From: Methanoregula sp.
GTDB lineage: Archaea > Halobacteriota > Methanomicrobia > Methanomicrobiales > Methanospirillaceae
Reading direction: 5' to 3'
Assembly (NCBI GenBank): GCA_030694985.1
Contig: JAUYTV010000045.1
Location: 1 to 64,000 of the forward strand
Length of the DNA stretch: 64,000 nucleotides
Shown: one piece after another, positions 9,231-18,038 of the stretch
Layout: every line of letters starts with the position of its first letter
Position numbering within the stretch: the first letter of the stretch is position 1
Translations under genes and position numbers: made by a program
Notes under the pieces: model-generated
Told to the model about the DNA's origin: nothing
The model's database searches: none
The model's input: the letters and a program-made list of their open reading frames with translations, nothing else

Positions 9231-9947
9231 TTAAAACGCGTTGAAGTCACCAAGATATGTATCAATGACCTGCTGGTTATTCACAACCTCGTACGGTCGG
9301 CCGTCGGCGATCTTCTCGCCATGATCGAGTACTACGATGCGGTCAGAAACTCCCATAATGACACTCATGACGTGCTCGATAATAAGAATGGAAATTCCCT
9401 TGTTACGGATCTTCCGGATCAACTCCACGGCCTCTTTGCTCTCTTTTGGGTTGAGACCGGTGGTGAGTTCGTCAAGCAGCAGGAGTTTCGGGCGTGAAGC
9501 GAGCGCCCGGGCGAGCTGCAGTCGCTTGAGCTCAACGACATTTAAGTTACGGTTGAGGGTTTCGGCCTTCTCAAGGGGAAAGTTGACCTCATCAAGTATC
9601 AAAAGCGCCTGGGACTGTGCCTCTTTCATACCCGGCGCCGTGTCATTTCCAAAGAGCACCCCAATCATCACGCACTCTTTGGCGGTTAAGTCGGGAAATG
9701 ATTCAGCGATCTGAAACGTCTTTGCGATTCCCTTCCGGCATATCCGATCCGGTTTCATACCTGTAATGTCTTCACCACAGAATGATACCTTCCCGGATGT
9801 TGGAGGAGTGATACCGGATATAATGTTTAAGAGAGTTGTCTTTCCGGCACCGTTTGGTCCCACAAGACCTACGATCTGATCGTTTCCAATCTCAAGGTCT
9901 ACATTGTTCACTGCGGTTAGGCCACCGATCTGTTTGGTCACAGCCAA
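9231..9947 (-). CDS. livG: HAAT ABC transporter ATPase, LivG-type, with degenerate signature
   Basis: ATPase of 238 residues with intact Walker A (GPNGAGKTT) and Walker B (LLLLDELTTGL). The ABC signature, normally LSxGQ or LSGGE, reads LNVVELKRLQ here, so the second composite ATP site may be impaired. The start is uncertain. The track begins at TTG (9947), which removes the usual first strand. A stop lies only seven codons upstream, and the best ribosome site (GGGGG at 9973-9969) is nine bases ahead of an ATT codon at 9959, which would restore ILSLLAVTKQIGGL, the expected family start. An AUU start or a lost start codon are both possible. Confidence 0.88.
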   Translation of the reverse strand: MAVTKQIGGLTAVNNVDLEIGNDQIVGLVGPNGAGKTTLLNIISGITPPTSGKVSFCGEDITGMKPDRICRKGIAKTFQIAESFPDLTAKECVMIGVLFGNDTAPGMKEAQSQALLILDEVNFPLEKAETLNRNLNVVELKRLQLARALASRPKLLLLDELTTGLNPKESKEAVELIRKIRNKGISILIIEHVMSVIMGVSDRIVVLDHGEKIADGRPYEVVNNQQVIDTYLGDFNAF

Positions 9948-9997
9948 GAGACTTAGAATGTTTTAATACCCCCATCAGGTGCCGGTTTTTTTTACTG

Positions 9998-10012
9998 TGC
10001 TATAGTTTAGCA
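9998..10012. promoter_or_regulatory. Dyad operator candidate, site 2
   Basis: TGCTA-tagtt-TAGCA, identical in both half-sites and spacing to site 1 at 5201-5215. It lies about 50 bases upstream of livG on the minus strand. Read in that direction, an A/T-rich TATA-like block (complement of 10022-10036) precedes it by roughly 15-25 bases, again placing the dyad at the expected transcription start. Confidence 0.65.
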
Positions 10013-10147
10013 CGGAGGAGTATTAAACATATTTTAATGATGGATCACAGGTCCGGTTTTCTTTGAATCTGATTAACGTTGAGGAATTTTGGAGTTTATG
10101 AAAATGAATCGTATCATCCCTTACATTACACCGAACAATTTCGATTA

Positions 10148-10177
10148 TGTTATATGTTAGCATGCTACAAATTAACA
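10148..10177 (+). promoter_or_regulatory. Tandem dyad operator candidates, sites 3 and 4
   Basis: Two abutting 15-base sites, TGTTA-tatgt-TAGCA (10148-10162) and TGCTA-caaat-TAACA (10163-10177), each one mismatch from the core seen at sites 1 and 2. They end seven bases before the ATG of the 34-aa symporter accessory gene, so they sit over its start region. The direct abutment could allow cooperative binding. Confidence 0.55.
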
Positions 10178-10184
10178 TGGTACT

Positions 10185-10289
10185 ATGTTTGGATTACCAG
10201 ATATCACAATCCTGGTTTTTGGTGCGGTGACAATCATCGCTATTGCAGCGCTCGTTTACTGGGGACTGACTTTTAAGGGGCATGATTAA
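10185..10289 (+). CDS. Symporter small accessory protein, 34 aa
   Basis: Too short for the ORF track. The frame from ATG 10185 to TAA 10289 encodes MFGLPDITILVFGAVTIIAI and a further fourteen residues ending in GHD: one hydrophobic helix with a short polar tail. It directly precedes and slightly overlaps the SSS symporter frame. Small single-helix peptides of this kind are encoded ahead of SSS-family symporters in methanogens and are annotated as symporter small accessory proteins; that link is from general knowledge. It likely assists assembly or gating of the symporter in the membrane. Confidence 0.75.
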   Translation: MFGLPDITILVFGAVTIIAIAALVYWGLTFKGHD

Positions 10290-10290
10290 C

Positions 10291-11811
10291 ATGACCGATA
10301 TCATCACTATTGTTGTTATCGGCCTTTATTTCGTGGCCATGCTTGGTATAGGTGTCTGGGCATCGAAAAAGATCAAGAACACCGAGGACTACCTGCTTGC
10401 CGGGAGATCCCTTGGGTTCTGGATGTTTGTGCTCCTGATGATCGGCACTGTCTGCTCTGGTATGTCGCTTCTCGGTGTATCAGGTCTCGGATATAAAATG
10501 GGATGGCCGACCATGTGGGAACAGATCTTTGTCCCGCTCTCGATTGCGTTCTGTATCATATTTTTTGGCGTGAAACTCCACAATGTAGCTAAAACATCGG
10601 GATATATTACGGTACAGGATTATCTAGCTCATCGTTACGAGAGCCCTACCGCCATGAGGTCTCTTGCGGCAGTTGCCGGTATCATCGTCTCAATGATCTA
10701 TCTTGTCGGGCAGTACACGGCAATCGCGATTGTACTCATATGGCTTTTCCAGATCCCGCTCTGGCTGGCACTCGTAATTGCTATGGTAGTAACCATGGTA
10801 TACACAGCTATCGGGGGACTCTATGCAGTTGCATGGACCACGCTCATCCAGTCCATCATCCTTATTGGGGGGGTGCTCATCATGGCGCCCATCATCATCT
10901 TCTATGCCGGTGGTTTTACCCATGTCAATGAATTTATTGCATCAGTCAACCCGGCATTCGTACAGCCATGGATGCCAAGCGGTGCGTTTGCCATCCCGTA
11001 CATCTTCTCGTTTGCCATTCTCCTGATGGTCGGGCTTGCCTGCGCCCCGCATGTGATTAACAATGTGCTGGCAATAAAAGATGTCAAATATTTCAAGTGG
11101 GCACCCCTTATTGCCTTTATTATTTATCTCGTAACAATGGTACTGCTGAAATTCACCGGGTTTGCTGGGCTCACCATGGTCAAGCAGGGTGTATTCACTC
11201 TCCCAAGCGTTCCCAATGCCGGGGATTTTGTTATCCTTTATGGGATCCAGTATGCGTTGCCCATCATTGCGCTTTGGGCAGTCTTTGCCGTGATCGTACT
11301 TGCAGCAGTCATGTCAACAACCGACCGGCTGATGCTGACCATCGGTGCAATGTTCTCGTGGGATATTTATAAAAAAGTGCTAAAACCTGATGCAGATGAC
11401 AAGACCGTGCTCAGGCTATCACAGGTTGTTGTTGTACTATCAGCGGTAGGCTCGGTGCTCCTTGCCATCAGCCCGCCGGAGATGCTTGCCAGTCTCATCT
11501 GGATGGGAATCGGTGTCATGCTCGCTACATTTGCAGTCCCGCTCCTTGCCGGACTTTACTGGCGGGGTGCAACACGGCAAGGTGCCCTTGCTGCAATGTC
11601 GCTGGGATTGATATCATCGCTTCTCATCGGCTTTTTGAACTATTTCAAAACCATTGCAATGGGTATTGAATTTTTAAAAATCCCCATGCACTTCTCGTTC
11701 TATGCATTTGTTATTGCAATCCTTGCGATGATAATTGTCAGCCTGCTGACGAAAAAGACAGCAGAGAAAGTGCTCGATGAGACCCAGACCGGGTTTTATT
11801 TCTCAAAATAA
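10291..11811 (+). CDS. Sodium:solute symporter (SSS family)
   Basis: Integral membrane protein of about 506 residues with roughly 13 helices. It shows the SSS family layout: an N-terminal helix ending in GIGVWASKK, then TEDYLLAGRSLGFW, and later TAIGGLYAVAWTTLIQSIILI, the sodium-symporter signature region. The track starts at 10282, but AAGGGG at 10275-10280 is only one base from that ATG and ten from the ATG at 10291, so I prefer the latter. It would import a solute with Na+; the substrate (PutP- or PanF-like) is not evident. It shares its operator motif with the ABC transporter, suggesting joint control. Confidence 0.92.
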   Translation: MTDIITIVVIGLYFVAMLGIGVWASKKIKNTEDYLLAGRSLGFWMFVLLMIGTVCSGMSLLGVSGLGYKMGWPTMWEQIFVPLSIAFCIIFFGVKLHNVAKTSGYITVQDYLAHRYESPTAMRSLAAVAGIIVSMIYLVGQYTAIAIVLIWLFQIPLWLALVIAMVVTMVYTAIGGLYAVAWTTLIQSIILIGGVLIMAPIIIFYAGGFTHVNEFIASVNPAFVQPWMPSGAFAIPYIFSFAILLMVGLACAPHVINNVLAIKDVKYFKWAPLIAFIIYLVTMVLLKFTGFAGLTMVKQGVFTLPSVPNAGDFVILYGIQYALPIIALWAVFAVIVLAAVMSTTDRLMLTIGAMFSWDIYKKVLKPDADDKTVLRLSQVVVVLSAVGSVLLAISPPEMLASLIWMGIGVMLATFAVPLLAGLYWRGATRQGALAAMSLGLISSLLIGFLNYFKTIAMGIEFLKIPMHFSFYAFVIAILAMIIVSLLTKKTAEKVLDETQTGFYFSK

Positions 11812-11861
11812 TTTTTTGTGATTACAGCTTAAAGCCACCAAAAAATACCCGTGTATTTTTT

Positions 11862-12197
11862 TCACCTCTTCAGTTTGAGCACCCGCTCCGCGTTGCGGTG
11901 TGCGATATTCTCGATATCATTTGGGGTGAGGGGCAGGTGGGTTAAGAAATCAACTGCCACGGTGTTCAGCTCATCAGGCCAGTCCACTGAGAACAAAATA
12001 TTATCAACGCCGAGGGTGCCTGCCGTGCAGAGCAACGATTGCGTGGAGAAATTCCCGCTGGTCGTGACCAGCAGGTTATCCCGTATATACTCTGCCGGGG
12101 TCTTTTTGAATTTCTTTTCCTGCGTAAACAGGAGCAGGTGATTACTCAGTACTCGTAGTTGTGCTATCGTGCATTGCCAGAGTCCGATTTGATTCAT
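11862..12197 (-). pseudogene. C-terminal relic of a metal-dependent amidohydrolase
   Basis: Only the last ~95 residues of an amidohydrolase_2 (ACMSD / gamma-resorcylate decarboxylase-like) enzyme remain. The recognisable part is YIRDNLLVTTSGNF, then GVDNILFSVDWP, whose Asp corresponds to a metal/catalytic residue, and the NAERVLKL end. A full enzyme is about 300 residues; the N-terminal metal-binding HxH part is absent upstream. The first ~15 codons of the frame do not resemble the family. I read it as a truncated, non-functional remnant. Confidence 0.7.
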
Positions 12198-12460
12198 CCA
12201 TCAAGGGTTGTGAGTTTATAGTAGTGGCTTAAATTAAGGAATCATATCGAGTCTTTAAAACTATGCCTCATCAGCGTTTTTAAGTAAGTAAGAGGAATGA
12301 AAAAGTTTGCTTACATGCAGTCACTTGAACCGCGTTTCCCAGGCAAAACCCGACGAGGCGTAGTATCGACCTCCATCTGGGAGTGGGATTCATCATAATG
12401 CTGGGGTTTTTGGACGGCAGTCTACAATCAATAAGGTACATCTGCAATGAATTTACCCAC

Positions 12461-14266
12461 TCATTTTGCTGAAGCACTGAAAAATACGATGAGGAAATAG
12501 ACCAGAAGCAGCAGGGATACCAGAAAGAGGCCGTATCCCGAACCCCGGATCAGTTCCGGGTCTCCCGGGTACAATTGGATTTTATCCTCAAGATCCCGTT
12601 CAAATGCGGAGGCCCGCTCTTCTGGTAATACCCTGCAAGCAATTGGGGCAATACCGGCCATGGCAAGGAGTGGGAACGAAGCAGCGGGATTCCGGGCAAA
12701 CCATTCCAGTCCCCTGATGACCCGGTCCTGCGCCGAAGTTAGCCAAACCGCGAGCCGGGTAAGGGGAACGGTGCAGAACCAGATGAACCCGTTACCGCAG
12801 GAGCGGTACAGTTCCATGAATTCGGGGACATTCTTGTCCTTTGGCACAAACAGTTTCCTGGCAAGGAACAGGATTGCTGCTGCTGCGCCGATAACCAGTG
12901 CGGATTCTGCAAAGTGGGACAATCCGAACGCATGGTAATCGACCGGGTATGGTAAGATGGCGTAAAGGAGTGCCGGGTACAGACCATAAATAATACAGCA
13001 CGTAGCTGCGATGACCATTGCAATGAGCATCGGGAGCGGCGCTTCACGGGCCTCGATCCCGTCATTCTTTGCAAAGAATGCGTAGTAAGTGAGCTTGGCA
13101 AAGGAAAGGAGCGTGCCGACCGATCCGGCAATCAGGATAATCTCGAGGACCCCCAAATGCGCCTCTGCTGCCGATGAGATGATCATTCCCTTGCTGATGA
13201 ACCCGTTAAAGCCGGGTATGCCGGAGATTGCGGCAGCGGCGATTACGCAGGTTACGAGAGTGACAGGCATCTTCTTTGCCAGACCGCCCAGTTCTGACAA
13301 GTTGCTCCTGCCGGTCTGGGCGATCACGGCACCCATGCACATGAACAGGAGGGATTTGTAGAGGATATGGTTAAAGAGGTGCGCTATGCCCCCGTTGACG
13401 GCAAGGGCGGTACCGATGCCAATCGCGGCAACCATGTACCCCACCTGGCTCACGATATGGTAGGAGAGGAGTTTTCTGACATCGTTCTGGAGGAGGGCAA
13501 AGATCACCCCGTAGATGACCATCAGCCCACCCATGTAGGCAACTCCTTCTGCTCCGGGCGAGGTCCGGGCAAGCAGGTAGATGGCAGCCTTGGTGGTGAA
13601 GATACAGAGGATGACCGCCCCCGGGACAGTTGACCTTGGATAGGAGTCCGGCAGCCAGACATGGAGCGCGATAAAGGCGGCATTCACGCCAATCGCCACA
13701 AGGAGCAGCAGCAAGCTGAGGCCGGATTCGACCGGGCCCACGACAAAGCTGCCGGTCGCCGCCACGCTTATAACAATGGCCCCCAGCAGGCACCCCCCGC
13801 CAAAGATGTGCAGGAGAATGTACCGGAGCCCGGCATCCCGCGATACCGGTGTTGCGCCATACCAGATGAGCATGACCGAACTGACAGCAAGGAGTTCCCA
13901 GAACACAAAGAGCGTGAAGAAGTCCCCGGCAAAGACAATCCCTAGACCGCTGCCGATCTGAATCAGGGATGCAACCTGGTGACCGGCCCGTTCTTCGTCA
14001 CGGGCATAGATCAGGGCAAGGAGCCCGGCAAATGCAAAGATATAGCCGACGACAAGGCTTAAGGCATCGACATGGAGGAGGGAGGCAGTATACCCCTGGA
14101 GGACAGTGATGTTGCACTGCATCCCCGGCGCAAGCAGGAGGGTTACCCCGAGGGCCACAAGGGATACCGCAGGCACGTACAGCTTACGAATCTGTCCTTT
14201 GAGGAAAGGTACCAGGAGTGCTCCTGCGATGAGAATTAAAGCCGGGGGGATCATCACATCAGTCAT
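12461..14266 (-). CDS. Mrp/Mnh-type antiporter large subunit (third NuoL/M/N-like paralogue)
   Basis: Membrane protein of 601 residues with about 14-16 helices, the last gene of the ten-gene operon. It carries the proton-antiporter landmarks: a glutamate in FWELLAVSS (helix 5 type), a lysine in TTKAAIYLL (helix 7 type), HVWLPDSYP and LLSYHIVSQVGYM. It is longer than its two paralogues because of a ~130-residue C-terminal extension ending in a final helix. Mrp complexes normally have two such subunits (MrpA N-domain and MrpD); this operon has three. It overlaps its upstream neighbour by ATGA. The complex should exchange Na+ for H+ across the membrane; the individual role of this subunit is inferred. 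Confidence 0.9.
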   Translation of the reverse strand: MTDVMIPPALILIAGALLVPFLKGQIRKLYVPAVSLVALGVTLLLAPGMQCNITVLQGYTASLLHVDALSLVVGYIFAFAGLLALIYARDEERAGHQVASLIQIGSGLGIVFAGDFFTLFVFWELLAVSSVMLIWYGATPVSRDAGLRYILLHIFGGGCLLGAIVISVAATGSFVVGPVESGLSLLLLLVAIGVNAAFIALHVWLPDSYPRSTVPGAVILCIFTTKAAIYLLARTSPGAEGVAYMGGLMVIYGVIFALLQNDVRKLLSYHIVSQVGYMVAAIGIGTALAVNGGIAHLFNHILYKSLLFMCMGAVIAQTGRSNLSELGGLAKKMPVTLVTCVIAAAAISGIPGFNGFISKGMIISSAAEAHLGVLEIILIAGSVGTLLSFAKLTYYAFFAKNDGIEAREAPLPMLIAMVIAATCCIIYGLYPALLYAILPYPVDYHAFGLSHFAESALVIGAAAAILFLARKLFVPKDKNVPEFMELYRSCGNGFIWFCTVPLTRLAVWLTSAQDRVIRGLEWFARNPAASFPLLAMAGIAPIACRVLPEERASAFERDLEDKIQLYPGDPELIRGSGYGLFLVSLLLLVYFLIVFFSASAK

Positions 14267-15741
14267 GGCAGCACGCTCCCGGTGATAATCGCTTCTGCGA
14301 TCGTGACAAGGGTGAGAAATGGCCAGTCGGGAAAGAGGAAGAGGAGGACTGAGCAGATACCGGTGATGGTGAGCGGGATGAGCATGAATAGCGGGGCTTC
14401 ATGAACACCGGTATCAACATCGGGCTTCTCGAAAAAGGCGGTCGATATAATCGGGAAGAAATACAGGACGTTTAAGATCGAGCTCGAGAGGATGACTACT
14501 AAAAAGATGAGCTGGCCGGCCTCAATTGCGCCAAGGGCAAGATACCATTTGGTGATGATCCCGCAGACCGGGGGCAGACCGCAGATACCGATCGCACCGA
14601 TTGCAAACATCAGCATCGTTATGGGCATCTTCCGCCCTATCCCCTTCATCTCGCTGATATTTTCAATGCCCGTCATGACAATGATGGCCCCCGCAGAAAA
14701 GAATAGTGTGATCTTCATGAAGGCATGGAACGGAATATGGATAAGGGCAGCGATGATTCCCGAAGGAGTGAGCAGTGCCACACCGAGCAGGATGTACGAG
14801 AGCTGGCTGATCGTGGAGTACGCAAGCCGTTTCTTGAGATTGTCCTGCGTGAGCGCCATCATTGAAGCAACGATGATGGTAAAGGAGGCTATGCTGGCCA
14901 GCAACAGGCCAAGCCCGAGTGCTGAGACCATGTCGATTCCAAAGATGTAAAAGACCACCCGGGCGATCCCAAAGACGCCGGCCTTGACCACCGCTACCGC
15001 ATGGAGGAGAGCGCTGACCGGAGTAGGAGCTACCATTGCGCTTGGGAGCCACGAGTGGAGGGGGATCCATGCAGCCTTTGCAAAGCCGATGAGGAAGGTG
15101 ATGAACAGGATCATCATGAGGAGTGCAGAACCCTGCCCGGTCAGTATGCCGCCAGGTGCAAATGCTGTTCCACCGGTAAGGAAGTAGGTTAGGAGGACTG
15201 AAAAGAGGAAAAAAATACCAGCGGTGAGGAGATAGGCCAGGTATTTCCTGCCTGCCATCCGTGCCTCCTCTGACTCAGCGTGCACTACGAGCGGGTACGT
15301 GGAGAGGGTGAGGATCTCATAGAAGATGAACATGGTGAGCAGGTCGGCAGAGAACGCAACACCGAGTGCAGCAGAGATGGCTACCGAGAAGCAGAAGAAG
15401 TATCTCGTAAGGTTTTTGCCGTGGTGCGCCTGCATGTACCCGATAGAGTAAAAGGAGTTCAGCACCCAGAGGCTTGAGGACGTGAGGGCAAAGATGAGTG
15501 CGAACGCGTCGGCCCGGAACGAGATGGAGAGCCCGGGCAGGATCTGGAAAAGTGCCGCGTAGGGTTCCGCGCCCGAGAAAACGAGCGGGAGCATCGAGAG
15601 GACGCAGGCAAGAGTTGCAAAGGAGGCAAGGATGGTCCAACTCTCCCGGATCATCGGATGATTCCGGAAGATCAGGATCAGCACTGCGGCAACTGCCGGA
15701 ATGCAGATGGCAAGCACCGGTACAAACGAGATCTGGTCCAT
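14263..15741 (-). CDS. Mrp/Mnh-type antiporter large subunit (second paralogue)
   Basis: NuoL/M/N-like antiporter subunit, 492 residues from the chosen start, about 14 helices. Key residues are the glutamate in FYEILTLSTYP, HSWLPSAMVAPTPVSALLHAV, the lysine in AVVKAGVFG, and LAYSTISQLSYI. The track starts at 15774, which would overlap the preceding gene by 29 bases. MDQISFVPV at 15741 starts just before the first helix, lies five bases after the previous stop and has GGGGGT upstream, so I used it. Translationally coupled to its neighbours; part of the cation/proton exchange complex. Confidence 0.9.
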   Translation of the reverse strand: MDQISFVPVLAICIPAVAAVLILIFRNHPMIRESWTILASFATLACVLSMLPLVFSGAEPYAALFQILPGLSISFRADAFALIFALTSSSLWVLNSFYSIGYMQAHHGKNLTRYFFCFSVAISAALGVAFSADLLTMFIFYEILTLSTYPLVVHAESEEARMAGRKYLAYLLTAGIFFLFSVLLTYFLTGGTAFAPGGILTGQGSALLMMILFITFLIGFAKAAWIPLHSWLPSAMVAPTPVSALLHAVAVVKAGVFGIARVVFYIFGIDMVSALGLGLLLASIASFTIIVASMMALTQDNLKKRLAYSTISQLSYILLGVALLTPSGIIAALIHIPFHAFMKITLFFSAGAIIVMTGIENISEMKGIGRKMPITMLMFAIGAIGICGLPPVCGIITKWYLALGAIEAGQLIFLVVILSSSILNVLYFFPIISTAFFEKPDVDTGVHEAPLFMLIPLTITGICSVLLFLFPDWPFLTLVTIAEAIITGSVLP

Positions 15742-15745
15742 TGGA

Positions 15746-17242
15746 TCAGATACCCCCGAGAATGCCGGTAACAAAAGGCTCGATTACCTCAAGCGGGATG
15801 GAGACGAAGATGCCAAAGAGCACGCAGGCTGCCGCAAGGATCAGGATTGGAACGAGCATCCCTGCCGGGGGATCGCGGGCGGTGCTGACAACCTCTGCGC
15901 ACCTGGTGCCGGGATCCCTGAAGTACATGTATTCGATAACTTTCCAGAAGTAGATGGCCGTAAGGAGGCTGCTTGCAAGGATGACGAGGACGAAAATCCA
16001 CTGCCCGGACTCAAGCGCCCCAAGTGCGATAAACCATTTGCTCATAAACCCCGCAGTCGGGGGAATGCCGATCATTGAGGCTGCCGCAATAACAAACGCC
16101 GCAGCGGTCAGCGGCATGGTGCGGGCGATCCCCCTGAGGTCGTCAATCGACCGTATCCCGGAGGTGTAAATAAAGGCCCCGGCGATCATAAAGAGGCACC
16201 CTTTCATCACCGCATGATTCAGGATTTGAAGGATCCCCCCGGTCACTGCAAGGTTGTCAGCAATACCGATACCGAGCAGGATGTACCCCATCTGGCTCAC
16301 GCTCGAGTATGCAAGCATCCGCTTGAGATCGGTCTGGGCAATGGCAAGGACCGACCCTCCGATGATGGCAACTGCCGCTAACCAGCAGAATACCTCCATG
16401 ACGGGAATTTCGATGATGATGAAGGCTGGCGTGAAAACGGAAAACAGGATCCTGATGAGGGCATAGACCCCAATCTTGGAGACCACTGATGCGAGGAGGA
16501 CAGTGACAGCTGACGGGGAATACCGGTAAGCATCCGGGAGCCAGAGATGCAGGGGAAAGAGCGCTGTCTTGATGCTTAAACCTATGATGAAGAAGATAAA
16601 TGCCGACTGGATGACCGTTGACCCGTACAGGGGAGGGAGTAAGCGGGCGAGGTCAGCCATGTTCAGGGTGCCGGTAGCGATATACAGGTGGCCAATCCCT
16701 AGGAGGATGAAACAGGCAGAGACAGAGCCCATCACAAGGTAGGTGAAGCTGGAGACGAGGGATCGCTTCTCCCTGCCGAGCGCCACAAGGGCATAGGCTG
16801 CAAGCGATGAGATCTCAAGGAAGACATACAGGTTAAAGAGATCCCCTGTGACCGCAATACCACAGACCCCGGTGACAAGGAGGAGGAATACGGTGTAGAA
16901 TGCCGGGATCTTCTTCTCATCAATCTCTGAATGGATGCTCCTGTACGAGTACAGGCAGGTGAGTACGCACAGGAAGAGTATGACAACGAGGACAAAACCG
17001 TTCAGCTGGTCTATGACATACTCGATACCCCACGGGGGAAGCCAGTTGCCAAGGTTGTAGTGGAGCGGGCCGGTCTGCATCACCCTTGACAGGATCTGGA
17101 GCGAGATGCAGAACTGGATGAACGTAGTCGCCATTGCGATAGGAAAGCAGAGCCGGCGGTCTGCCCAACCGGCAAGGAGGGTGACAAATGCGCCGACGAG
17201 AGGGAGGACAACTACGAGGACCGGAAAGTGATCGATGATCAT
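15746..17242 (-). CDS. mnhD: Mrp/Mnh antiporter subunit D
   Basis: NuoN/MrpD-like subunit of 498 residues. It shows FLEISSLAAYALVALG with the conserved glutamate, KTALFPLHLWLPDAYRYSPSAVT with a conserved lysine and the helix-7 block, and LAYSSVSQMGYILLGIGI. Its position directly after mnhC and its overlap with mnhC (ATGA) match the C-D order of canonical mrp/mnh operons, which is why I give it the D name and leave the other two paralogues unnamed. Predicted to form a proton/Na+ path in the membrane complex. Confidence 0.92.
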   Translation of the reverse strand: MIIDHFPVLVVVLPLVGAFVTLLAGWADRRLCFPIAMATTFIQFCISLQILSRVMQTGPLHYNLGNWLPPWGIEYVIDQLNGFVLVVILFLCVLTCLYSYRSIHSEIDEKKIPAFYTVFLLLVTGVCGIAVTGDLFNLYVFLEISSLAAYALVALGREKRSLVSSFTYLVMGSVSACFILLGIGHLYIATGTLNMADLARLLPPLYGSTVIQSAFIFFIIGLSIKTALFPLHLWLPDAYRYSPSAVTVLLASVVSKIGVYALIRILFSVFTPAFIIIEIPVMEVFCWLAAVAIIGGSVLAIAQTDLKRMLAYSSVSQMGYILLGIGIADNLAVTGGILQILNHAVMKGCLFMIAGAFIYTSGIRSIDDLRGIARTMPLTAAAFVIAAASMIGIPPTAGFMSKWFIALGALESGQWIFVLVILASSLLTAIYFWKVIEYMYFRDPGTRCAEVVSTARDPPAGMLVPILILAAACVLFGIFVSIPLEVIEPFVTGILGGI

Positions 17243-17613
17243 TCTTTTGCCTCCATTGCGATGAGCTCGTCTTCTTCGATCGTGCCATAGGCTTCATATA
17301 TCCTGATCACCAGGGCAAGTCCCACTGCGGTAGTGCTGACTGCCACAACGATCGCAGTCAGGATGAGCACATGAGGGAGCGGGTTCACGTACACGGACGC
17401 AGGATCCGACGTGAGGATGGGTGCAGTCCCGCCAATAATGTCCGAGCTCGATATGTAGAAGAGGAAGATCGCAGTCTGGAAGATATTGAGTCCGATAATC
17501 TTCTTGATCAGGTTGCCTTTTGCGATCATCGCGTAGAGGCCGATGAGCATGATGATGACGGCCATGTAGTAGTTATACCGCAGGAAGAGCCCGGGCAGGA
17601 GCGTCTCGATCAT
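17239..17613 (-). CDS. mnhC: Mrp/Mnh antiporter subunit C (NuoK-like)
   Basis: Three-helix membrane protein of 124 residues related to NuoK. The middle block GLNIFQTAIFLFYI and the later DPLPHVLILTAIVV-type stretch (seen here as NPLPHVLILTAIVVAVSTTAVGLALVIRIYEAYG) are characteristic of MnhC. It overlaps mnhB upstream and mnhD downstream by ATGA. In the complex it lies between the B module and the D antiporter subunit. Confidence 0.93.
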   Translation of the reverse strand: MIETLLPGLFLRYNYYMAVIIMLIGLYAMIAKGNLIKKIIGLNIFQTAIFLFYISSSDIIGGTAPILTSDPASVYVNPLPHVLILTAIVVAVSTTAVGLALVIRIYEAYGTIEEDELIAMEAKE

Positions 17614-18038
17614 GCTGCCTCCTCATCCACAGCGATATCATAAAAGATGGAGGTCATGACCGCCATCACAGTAATCCCGATCCCGATCTCGACTGCCTCT
17701 GCCGCAAGACCACGGATCTCCGGGCCGGGGAGCGGCAGCGGGAGGAAGGAGTACCCTAAGAAGTTCCCGCCAAAGATGATGCAGAGGATCCCGATACCGG
17801 CATAGATGCTAAGCCCGGTTGCCGAGAACAGGACCGTGAATTTCTCCGAGATCCGTTTACGTGCATCGGTAATCCCGAATGCAATTCCGATAAGAATAAA
17901 CGAAGATGCGAATATCACGCCTCCCTGGAATCCGCCACCCGCACTGGATGCACCGTGAATGATCACGTAAAGGGCAAAAAGCTGGATGAACGGGACCACA
18001 AGCCTGCAAACGGTCCGGATCACCACGTCCTGCTTCAT
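17610..18038 (-). CDS. mnhB: Mrp/Mnh antiporter subunit B
   Basis: Four-helix membrane protein of 142 residues. The stretch ALYVIIHGASSAGGGFQGG is the diagnostic MnhB signature, followed by SFILIGIAFG. Overlaps the MbhE-like gene upstream and mnhC downstream by four bases each. Together with the two small genes upstream it replaces the C-terminal part of a full-length MrpA plus MrpB. Confidence 0.94.
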   Translation of the reverse strand: MKQDVVIRTVCRLVVPFIQLFALYVIIHGASSAGGGFQGGVIFASSFILIGIAFGITDARKRISEKFTVLFSATGLSIYAGIGILCIIFGGNFLGYSFLPLPLPGPEIRGLAAEAVEIGIGITVMAVMTSIFYDIAVDEEAA

